From: Enteropsectra breve
Taxonomy: Eukaryota > Microsporidia
Reading direction: 5' to 3'
Length of the DNA: 20,659 nt
Assembly (NCBI GenBank): GCA_024243835.1
Contig: JALPMN010000568.1
Location: 1 to 20,659 of the forward strand
The translations under genes and the position numbers were made by a program. Shown here one piece after another: positions 1 through 8,044 of the stretch; the stretch's first letter is position 1; every line of letters starts with the position of its first letter. The notes beneath the pieces were generated by a model that did not search any database, was not told the origin of the DNA, and saw only the letters and a program-made list of their open reading frames with translations.

Positions 1-3000
1 TGATTTCTTTGTCTTCGCCCGTCCATTTATCCTTTTGTTTTGCAACCTCATACGGAATCTGCTTTATGCTGCGATTATATAAGCTATTGATTGCCTCTTC
101 AGTTCTCATAATTGCCATTTGGAACGTTTCTCCTCTTTGGACTCTTAGCATTTTTGAGATTTCTTGATTCAGCCTTTCCACGATGCTATTGCCAGTAGGG
201 TTATATGCAGTACTTGTTTTATGTAGGATTTCATTTTTTCTTAAGCATTCCTGGAATTCTGATCCTATAAATTGTCTCCCTTGGTCAGTTAAAATCGTCT
301 CAGGTTTCCCGTGTCTCCTTATCCAAGTATTTACTCCTCTGATTGTATCGGTAGTTGTAATAGTTCGGCATGATTGTAACAGGCACAGGCGAGAGTGACG
401 GTCCATGATGACCAGCACGTATCGCCTTCCACTCCCTTCTCGAAAGTTGCTTAATTCTATTGGGCCTAGTATATCTGCACATAGGTCCTTATTTCTTTTT
501 GTACTATGTAATGCTCCTCCTGATTTGAATTCTTGGTTATAGTTCTTTTCCACTTGGCATTTTTTGCAGTTCTTTGCAATTTCCTCGCATTTTCCTTTTA
601 AGTTTTTGATTTTAAATTTATTTTTAAGTGTCATATACATTCTTTTTCCTCCTGGATGTAATAGTTTGTCGTGCAATTCCTCGAGCTCATCTGTTATCTT
701 TTCCTTTTGTTCGACTATAGACATTGCAATTTGTGGTACTCTCGAGAGAAAATCCGCCGCTGTATTTTCTTTCCCCGGGCGATAGGTTAATAATACATCA
801 AATTCGTTTAGGACTCCTTTCCACCGCTGTGCTCTCTGAGTTGAGTTTTCAAAATCAAACGTAAGGTTTTTATTGTCAGTTAAGATTTCTATTTTCCTTC
901 CTAAAGCCATATTTCTGAAATGACAAAGCCCTTTGATTATGGCTAATAATTCCTTTTCCATTGTTGTATAATTGAGTTCACTTTTATTCAGCTTACAGCT
1001 ATATATTCCAACTACATTGGTTTCCTGTCTTAGGATGGCACTCAGCCCGCAGTCACTAGCATCTGTCTCTAATACAACCTTTTCCTTTGGGTTTAGATGA
1101 TGTATGACTATTCTTTCATTAATTGTATTGATTATTCCTTTTACTATTTCCTTTTCATCCTCGGTCCATGTTACTCTTTTATCTTTAGTTTGAAGTTTCT
1201 CGGTTATCTTAGCTAGTTTGGTACTAATATTTGGTACAAAATTTCTAAACCAATTTATCAGTCCTATTAGCCCTTGTAGTTTCTTCTTTGTTGCCGGCCA
1301 CTCTTCCTGTGATATATTTAGCTTGTTCCCTATATCTGCTTGTATGCCTTCTGCGTTGATAATTCTTCCTAGGAACTTTGCTTCACTTGTTCCAAATATG
1401 CTCTTTTTAAAATTTATCGAAAATCCACGGTTATGCAACCTTTTGATCACCGTCTCCACTTCTTTTACGTGTTCTTCCTCATTATGGCTTGCTATAAGGA
1501 TATCATCAATATATACACGTGCAAAATTTTCCGTACCCCTCAATGTGGCTTCCACGGCCTTTTGGAATGTCCTCGGAGCATTTACTAACCCGAATGGCAT
1601 TCTGCAGAACTCGAAATGTCCTCCAGGCACTGTAAAAGCTGTATACTTCCGAGATTGCTCTTCTACTGGCACCTGATAGTACCCTCTGTTCAAGTCGATT
1701 GTCGAAAATACACGCCTTCCGTATAGTCCCCTAAACATCTCATCTATCGATGGAAATGGATATTTCTCTTTCTTCGTAAATTCATTTAGTTTTCGGTAGT
1801 CTATTACTAGTCGCATTCCTCCACTTGCCTTTTTTATCATAAACGCCGGGCTTGCATAAAATGAGTTACTCCTTCTTATGATTCCATCTGTTAATAGCTG
1901 CTCTATCTCTTCTCGTAAGGTCTCTTCACATGCTTCTGGTACCTTATATGCTCGGCTTGCTAGTGCTACATCCTGCTCAAGTTGAATCGAGTGTTCAGTT
2001 CCTTGAACGCATCCAATCTCTGGATTTTTTTCCCTTGCTTCTTTTATAACGCTTTCTAGATCGTTCTTTGCTACTTGTCCTTCTACTGTTTCTGGCGTCA
2101 CGCTACAGCTATACTCCATAAGCATTTGATCGGGTAGTGGGTTTCCGAATTCTTTTACTTGCATTTTGGAGACCACTATTCTGTCGATTCTTATTTCCTG
2201 CTTCTTATAGTCGATCTCTGTGTTCATTTGTCTTAGGGTCTCTCCTCCAAGTATAATATCGTAAGCACTATCTTTTAATACGAGGGCGGTTGCTTTAAAC
2301 GTAACATGTGGTATATTTGGCACATTCCAGCGTAATTTGGCTTCTTTCAGTACCTTTATTTTGGTTCCATCGGCTAGTATCAATTCTGTAGGAGACGTTT
2401 TCTCTGTTATCTCGATCCCTTTGTCCTTACATACGTGTTGTGTGACGAACGTATTTTGGGCTCCTGAGTCTATCAAAGCTATAACTGTGTTTTCTCCAAT
2501 TTTTATGGGAATGGTTGGGACTTCGTACCTATCTTCTCTTTCTACGATTATATTAGCTAAGCTATCTGATCTTGTTTTGCTATCCTGCTTTTCGTCCCTT
2601 GCTGCTATACAGTCCTTTGTGTTGTGGGACCTACTCCGATGTATACTACAGTACATGGTTTTGGGAAATTTGGTAATTTTCTTTGAAAGATAAATTTCTC
2701 TTCTTACTCGCTCTAGTTCTCCTAATTTTTCAACCAGATCTGCGACCGGAATATCATGGTCTTGTCTTGCCATTTCTTCCTTCATCCATGGGGCTAAGCC
2801 TTTCACGAAGTATTTGGATTTTTCCCGTAAGGTTAGGGCTTCTGCCCGGGTTACACAGCGATCCATTGCGATTGTCAATTTCTGAAATTCTGCATAATAT
2901 GCTGCGATGCTCTCATACTTTCCTACGGATAGCTCTTCCAATTCTCGCTCTAATTTGTTAAAGTATTTTCTGTTATACCTTATGCTAATAATGCCGTCTA

Positions 3001-3454
3001 GGTAACCTCTTAAATCTTTTTTATAGGGAGTTACTTTATCCCAGATCTTTATGTCTACCATTTGAGCAAGCATCCGTGTCTCGTTCTCCGGTTTGATACC
3101 TGCTAATGCGAACACTTCTTCAACCTTTAGTGTCCATTTCAGCACATCCTGTGCTTCAAGGTCTTCTAACCTTGTTATGTTGAGCTTCACACCCGCGCAA
3201 TCTCCTATTGCCGTGAATGTATATTCTTCTCTCTTCTTTTCTATCATGAGTTGGGCCATCTGCTCCAACAGCTCGTTCGTCCTTCTGCTCTCCTTATTTT
3301 CAAATGTCCTCCGACCAGCTACGGCTGGATCCAGCGTGCCGTACCCTGCTTGTGGGCCCCGGCCAGAAAACCTGTTTGAATAAAAAGGTTTATTATTATT
3401 TTTATAAGGTGCGCGTCCTGCGCTTTCATGCTCTTCTTCGTCTCTTCTCCTCAT
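1..3454 (-). CDS. Ty3/gypsy Gag-Pol polyprotein, intact but cut by the left window edge
   Basis: A single minus-strand frame is open from the ATG at 3454 to the window edge, 1151 codons without a stop or frameshift. In order I see a basic Gag with a CX2HX4HX4C zinc knuckle (C269, H272, H277, C282) and an aspartic protease motif DSGA (D329). The reverse transcriptase has IDYRKLN and YIDD (residues 648-651), and RNase H starts at ETDASD (D798). Integrase has an HHCC finger (H928, H933, C963, C966) and a D994, D1057, E1093 triad, the last two separated by 35 residues. RT before RNase H and then integrase is the Ty3/gypsy (Metaviridae) order. Gag and Pol share one frame, so no programmed frameshift is needed to make Pol. 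All catalytic residues I can check are present, so the copy looks young and potentially active. The C-terminus and the left LTR lie outside the window. Confidence 0.96.
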   Translation of the reverse strand, partial: MRRRDEEEHESAGRAPYKNNNKPFYSNRFSGRGPQAGYGTLDPAVAGRRTFENKESRRTNELLEQMAQLMIEKKREEYTFTAIGDCAGVKLNITRLEDLEAQDVLKWTLKVEEVFALAGIKPENETRMLAQMVDIKIWDKVTPYKKDLRGYLDGIISIRYNRKYFNKLERELEELSVGKYESIAAYYAEFQKLTIAMDRCVTRAEALTLREKSKYFVKGLAPWMKEEMARQDHDIPVADLVEKLGELERVRREIYLSKKITKFPKTMYCSIHRSRSHNTKDCIAARDEKQDSKTRSDSLANIIVEREDRYEVPTIPIKIGENTVIALIDSGAQNTFVTQHVCKDKGIEITEKTSPTELILADGTKIKVLKEAKLRWNVPNIPHVTFKATALVLKDSAYDIILGGETLRQMNTEIDYKKQEIRIDRIVVSKMQVKEFGNPLPDQMLMEYSCSVTPETVEGQVAKNDLESVIKEAREKNPEIGCVQGTEHSIQLEQDVALASRAYKVPEACEETLREEIEQLLTDGIIRRSNSFYASPAFMIKKASGGMRLVIDYRKLNEFTKKEKYPFPSIDEMFRGLYGRRVFSTIDLNRGYYQVPVEEQSRKYTAFTVPGGHFEFCRMPFGLVNAPRTFQKAVEATLRGTENFARVYIDDILIASHNEEEHVKEVETVIKRLHNRGFSINFKKSIFGTSEAKFLGRIINAEGIQADIGNKLNISQEEWPATKKKLQGLIGLINWFRNFVPNISTKLAKITEKLQTKDKRVTWTEDEKEIVKGIINTINERIVIHHLNPKEKVVLETDASDCGLSAILRQETNVVGIYSCKLNKSELNYTTMEKELLAIIKGLCHFRNMALGRKIEILTDNKNLTFDFENSTQRAQRWKGVLNEFDVLLTYRPGKENTAADFLSRVPQIAMSIVEQKEKITDELEELHDKLLHPGGKRMYMTLKNKFKIKNLKGKCEEIAKNCKKCQVEKNYNQEFKSGGALHSTKRNKDLCADILGPIELSNFREGSGRRYVLVIMDRHSRLCLLQSCRTITTTDTIRGVNTWIRRHGKPETILTDQGRQFIGSEFQECLRKNEILHKTSTAYNPTGNSIVERLNQEISKMLRVQRGETFQMAIMRTEEAINSLYNRSIKQIPYEVAKQKDKWTGEDKEI

Positions 3455-3470
3455 CCTCTCTCTCTCTCTT

Positions 3471-3542
3471 GTATAAAAATTTTATATTTATACTTGAAAA
3501 TTTCTAGAAGGTTTTTTTATAAAAAAAACTTCTAGAAGTTTC
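3471..3542 (-). promoter_or_regulatory. Retrotransposon leader: TATA-rich core and heat-shock-element-like palindrome
   Basis: Positions 3502-3537 form a 36-bp near-perfect palindrome with two TTCTAGAA octamers around a central TATA tract. Each octamer fits the nTTCnnGAAn pair of a heat shock element. Positions 3530-3542 extend to three units, TTC-nn-GAA-nn-TTC. Positions 3471-3493 are another A/T palindrome containing TATAAAA-type sequence. A (CT)n tract at about 3456-3469 gives a purine-rich leader immediately before the Gag ATG. Promoter function is inferred from position and motifs only. Confidence 0.5.
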
Positions 3543-3571
3543 AAAAGTGTCGGGCTGTATCCAGGGTACGA

Positions 3572-4470
3572 CAGAGATCATTTTTATATATTCTTGTCTT
3601 TCATTTAAAGGATATTTAAGTCTAAGAATTTTCTTAATGCAATCATCAAAACTGCATTGATCCTTTATGAGCATAAGAATCTCTGTTAAAACAATGGTCT
3701 TTATAATAATGGTTGCGGAGTCATCGTCCCAACCAGCCAGTTTCAAAATTTTATTAAATTCTGCAATCTATATGAGGAGATCGGGCGCTTGTAGATCACT
3801 TGATTCATTTTGATGGCTGTATTCGGGATAAGAATTTTAAACTCATACTTCTTATCACCGCATGGAGAATTACTTCTTTGTTTGACGTGTGAATTCACAA
3901 TGTCAGGCGGCCCGGTTAATGGACGCCTCCCGGACAATATGTAACTTAGATAAATTGGTTTTATTATTCTCGGGCTGCAATGACCCTCTTGTCTGTTCTC
4001 TGGCATGTACTTGCTAACCTAAAAGAAAATTTATGTGAAAAATTTTATAGAATTTTTTAAAAGAAATGATTAGAGATCCTGACAGACTTCCTCTTACAAC
4101 TAATTTCAGTCTAAGTTCTTGCTGTTATTTGGCTGATATAAAGTTTTTTGAGGCACCTGTGTCTAAAAGGATGATTATTTTGCTTTATTGCTGTTCAGAA
4201 TAATTGTTGTGCTTGGCATTGAACTAATCACTTCTTTAATGATGAGTACAGTAATCGCTTACAAATTTAGATTGTTAGGGCATTCATTCCTAAGATTTGC
4301 GGTGCTATTACAAACAAAATACTTATATTTTGATTTCATTTGCGCATCTTGAATTGCTTTTTTTATTTTCAAAGTGTCATGCCATAAGGGCATAAAAGAC
4401 CGGTCTGCGAGATACTGCTTTATAACGAATCGTTTATATGAGACGATCCGACAAATGATTCTTCTTTAAA
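3572..4470 (-). pseudogene. Decayed retroelement relic (Gag C-terminus, protease and linker-like fragments)
   Basis: Reading the minus strand in switching frames gives recognisable pieces in retroelement order. At about 4470-4275 is a Gag-like tail ending in a degenerate zinc knuckle (VCNSTANLRNECPNN, with C-x9-C at 4312-4282). An aspartic protease signature, LLDTGASKNFIS, has its DTGAS at 4163-4149. From an ATG at 4006 comes a basic segment that contains KKYEFKILIPNT and continues, after a frame change near 3785, into AGWDDDSATIII. The last two pieces are not assigned. In-frame stops and at least two frame changes show decay. The knuckle and protease sequences differ from the intact neighbour, so this is another family. 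The intact element appears to have inserted into it. Confidence 0.6.
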
Positions 4471-4554
4471 AAATTTTACAAAGCCATGCCTTAAATTCTA
4501 TGCATATTTTTAAAATAGACGCTTTTGAAAAATTTTACAAACTTTCTATGCCTA

Positions 4555-5817
4555 TATCTGCATGTGTTCATGGGTGCATGACAATGATCTTTTCCAGCTT
4601 ATTCTCACAACACCGTATAATGAAACTATTTTAACGTACTTTTTTGGGAATTGCATGCGGAACAAGCAACTGTGACAAAAACTCAGCGCTGTTGTATAGC
4701 TCAGCAGCTCATTAAGTCTGCTCAAGCTTGGCACTCCCAAGCTAGCTATGATCGGTGGGGTTAGGGCACTAAGCACTGGAAGTCCTTGTGGATATTGGCT
4801 CAGTTTTCCTTTCAAAAATGCTTGAGACAACAGCAGCTCGCCAGTGACTGCTTGTGCAAGTTCTGCAGTGGGGGATGTTCCCAGCATAATTTTTTAGACA
4901 AGCAAATTTATTGTTGCTGACAGAACAGCAAAGACGTCTTTTCTGCATGCCACATGGAAGTGCTCAGGCTCATTTAGGTCTTTCAAACATCAAACTCCAT
5001 CATAATTATCATAGTATCTCACTCGAAACTCAATTCTAAAAGCACTGCCTGTATATTGGGTGCTCCCAAGGGACTTTCTGAGCTTAATCAAAAGATGATC
5101 TGCGTTTCTTTATATGGTTTTGGTACCAGCAAGCCGGCATCTGTGTGCACCAAGCACCAATGCCGTACTTGTGTATGGAACCTCTGCACCCCTCTTGTAA
5201 GCTGCCGGAATTAAATCTTCTAGTCTCGAATGAACATTTGCTTTCGAAACTGAGAGATCACATATGTCCATCTCACGAACCATATTATAGTTTTTGAACG
5301 CAGAGCAGAAGAAGGTGCTGTAGTTAGGCTCGAGACATAGCGTGTCATACAGCTCGAGTCCGCCAACAGCTAGCAAGTCCCTGTTTACCGGCCAGTAGCT
5401 CCCGGCAACGTCTACCGTCAAGTCTGGCATAAGATCTGGATCTACGATTGCACATTCTGATGCCAGAATGCTTTCGTGGTCACCACTCTTGGCCAGAGTA
5501 CGGTGCTTATTGCCATAGGTCTCAATGTAATATGCTAGCGGACTGTTCGCGCCAAGCACTTCGTCAACCCAGCGGGCAAATGCGTGCTAATCTGATGGCA
5601 ACAGGGAAATGCTGCAGGAGGCCCCATCACAAACAGCGGTTATTCTCGATGCCCCGATGTTTGATATTAATACATGAAAATTTGTGAATAGCGTCTGTGC
5701 GATGTTTTTTTAAACTGCAGCAGTCGGTGGCATGAGAATATATTTTCCCGATGGTAGCATTAATCTTTCATAGATGCAATGCTAAGAATAAAGATACAAA
5801 CACGAGTAAGAACTCAT
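4555..5817 (-). pseudogene. Decayed protein-coding gene of about 420 codons, product unrecognised
   Basis: One minus-strand frame runs from an ATG at 5817 to about 4555 with only six stops (complements at 5782, 5710, 5587, 5110, 4990 and 4894). I would expect roughly twenty or more by chance. The longest uninterrupted block is 5113-5586, and no frame change is needed. The translation looks like real protein, for example ITAVCDGASCSISLLPSD, SPLAYYIETYGNKHRTLA and GGLELYDTLCLEPNYSTFF. The spacing of the D-rich PDLTVDVAG stretch before ELYDTLCLEP faintly recalls SAM-dependent methyltransferases, but I do not recognise the family. Decay seems to be by base substitution. All three stop codons occur, so a simple genetic-code change does not explain it. 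A separate ATG at 4887 begins the last fragment, MLGTSPTAELAQ. Confidence 0.55.
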
Positions 5818-8044
5818 TATTCAAGACCAAGGCCGTTCTGTTTAAAGCTCAAGCTTAAATGAAAGCTATAGTGGCTACCTTGGAGCATGCAGCCTTTAGG
5901 CTCAAGTAACCCTCTAAATAAACTATGAATAGCGCATGATTGATCTCTTCGCTGTTGCTGCATTGAATCTTTACTCGCGTCATATTATTGACGGTCTGTC
6001 GTAAAGTTAGAATTGACATTTTTCTGACTTGTTGGTCCTGCGTGGATTTTTATAGTTTTACTACAAGAACAAAATATTCGAGTATTTGTGGAATTTTGCA
6101 ATACTAGAACAGGGAGTCATGCTCCTATTTTCTGCATATGCATCATATATTAGCGGTGTGATATGTAATCTTGTTTAGACAATTTTTCTTGCTCGTTGAT
6201 TCCTGTGAGTCTCCATCCCTCTTGTAGACTGAAATTTTTCAAGAAAAAAATTTTACAGACATTCGTATAGCAGCGCTACTAGTTTAAATGGAAGTGGTGA
6301 TTAGTACGCTATTCATTTTAATATATGGTATACACTTTCTGTGGCTTTAGTTTATGTATCATTGTTTGCATTTTTACTCCACTCGCAAGCGTTTTCCATC
6401 ATACCTGCACTAAGTAATAACTATGTGCTCAGGTATTATCTGTATATTTCATGTGAATACTCTTTGCAGCACTATACTGATGCTTTTTTCACAATATTGT
6501 AGTGCATTTCTCTACATAGTTTTATTACATCGATATGGTAGAATCACACTTTCGTCAAGTGGTCTTGCACATGTTATATTAGTGTAGTTTAGTATCAGGG
6601 CTGTGGTTTTATGGTTATGCATCAATTCACATCATGAATTTAGCTCAAATTTTAATTTGCATCGGAAAACTGGCATTTACACAACGTGAAGGGTGTTATA
6701 GATTGCAAAGCACTATATGAACCTGAAAACTATTTGATATTTTCATATAAAACCATCAACGTATTCCTGCCACACCATCAGGCCAATACTGAATAAAACA
6801 TACTTTGCTTTCTTAAATTTATTTGATAAAGTTTTAAGGGACTGCTACATTATTTATTTATAGCCATATAACTTTCTTTTAAACTCATACCTGGTGTGTT
6901 ATAAGATCAAGATGCCTTCACATTGCTGGCTTAAATGATAGTTGTAATTTCTGGAAAAACTCAAGTCGATTAATGCCTCGACCAGGACTGTTGAAGCTTT
7001 GTTAGTCTACGCAGGTATTCTAATATAAATTTAGGAGTGGGAACTATTCTAAGTATTGTTACCTGAATATCAATGACACTTTTCATATCACAATTCTTAT
7101 AAAAGTCCAGTAATTTTTGCTTAATTTTTCGTACTGATTTACGTTTTTGTTCGCAGACTCTCTCTCGGTGCCACTGTACACAGAAAGCCGTCTTGCTGAT
7201 CTTGCAACTTAAACATTTTCTCTATAAATGTTTAAACAATAGCTTTCATGAATTAAGCATTTGCTCGAAATATATTAATACCTTAAAAAGCATAAAAATA
7301 GACACAGCGAGCATCTTCTATTAACAATTTTATTTGCTTTTCTAACTCTTGCTGCATATAAAAAGGATGTTTGATTTCCTCGCTGATGCATTCTAACACA
7401 TTATCATTTCATAAAAAGTTGTACGCGGAATAGAACTACGAAATGTAGAATGGTCTTCAGCCCTGTAGACTCAAAAATTTACGCAGTATGTATATTTTGT
7501 ACCATAATTTTGGCCGGACAACCTCTTGTGCAACAAACATATTGGTGCATTATAAAGTCCACTACTCCCTGGTATGTTGGACGCGTTCTTCAACGCCTTT
7601 TTTCATGTTTTTCTACGTCAGCAATAAGGCTTTCTTCACCTACAAAACTCCATGCTTCTGTGCAATTGCCATGGGCTGGTAAAATATAAACTTTTTGATA
7701 TCGAATTTTTTAAAGTTTTATGCCTATTTCAAGCTTTATTACTTCGTAAAATATACCGGTTTTCAAAAAGATTTACAGATTGTTATTTGGTGACTTTCCG
7801 TGTTTTTGATACTATTTGTACCAAAAAATACCTAGCCTGGATAATCTGACCGAGATAAATCGCTAAAAGCGAACAAAGATTTTAAAAAGTATGGTCATAA
7901 TGTTTTGCCGAAAACAAGCATCATAGCATTGGCAGACCCGTTTTGTAATGAACAGTCTATTAAGAATGACTTCTTAGTGCTTTTGTAAAGGGGGAGCACC
8001 AACGAGAAATCCCGTAAAGGGGCTTGCAAAAAATAAATAAATAC
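5818..8044. other. About 2.2 kb intergenic stretch, no convincing gene
   Basis: This A/T-rich stretch contains no open frame I believe in. Small open stretches at 7450-7849 (up to 79 codons) have no recognisable motif and overlap each other in different frames. An AAAAAAATTTTACA motif at 6244-6257 lies 30 bp before an ATG at 6288 that opens only 20 codons of hydrophobic sequence (MEVVISTLFILIYGI...). That may be a leftover gene start. I saw no tRNA or rRNA. Confidence 0.5.
7985..8022 (+). promoter_or_regulatory. Duplicated GTAAAGGGG element upstream of the 8045 gene
   Basis: GTAAAGGGGG at 7985-7994 and GTAAAGGGG at 8014-8022 are near-identical copies 29 bp apart, 23-60 bp before the ATG at 8045, with a CCC at 8011-8013 between them. 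GGG-like and CCC-like tracts just upstream of the start are described microsporidian transcription signals. Assignment to this gene is inferred from position. Confidence 0.4.

Larger units (their letters stand above)
1..3571 (-). mobile_element. Ty3/gypsy LTR retrotransposon, partial (left end outside window)
   Basis: The element comprises the Gag-Pol frame plus an upstream leader or LTR segment on its right side. The right border is placed near 3571. There the minus strand reads TGTCGTACCC, which starts with the canonical TG of an LTR, and this is where the coding sense of an older flanking retroelement relic stops. Only about 117 bp separate this point from the Gag ATG, which is short for an LTR plus primer-binding site. 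I could not find a convincing tRNA primer-binding site, so the LTR end is not defined. A second LTR and the flanking target duplication would be outside the window. Confidence 0.85.

Noticed and set aside
1218..1676. Plus-strand open frame of 152 codons
   Set aside because: It is antisense to the reverse transcriptase region of an intact Gag-Pol frame and has no recognisable motif.
3546..3571. TGGATACAGCCCGACAC as a tRNA primer-binding site
   Set aside because: Its complement ends in CCA and roughly fits a tRNA 3' end, but spacing to a T-loop-like sequence is off by one and it lies at the very start of the presumed LTR, not after it.
4980..5060. Similarity of FRIEFRVRYYDNYDGV in the decayed gene to the N-terminal block of the LRR-like family
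   Set aside because: Only a few positions match, and the surrounding sequence does not align.
7450..7849. Overlapping plus-strand open frames of 64-79 codons, and protein-like minus-strand stretches with several stops
   Set aside because: They are short, mutually overlapping and without motifs. A pseudogene is possible but cannot be supported.
8024..8044. TTG at 8024 as start of family member A
   Set aside because: ATG codons follow at 8045 and 8063, and non-AUG starts are not expected in this type of genome.
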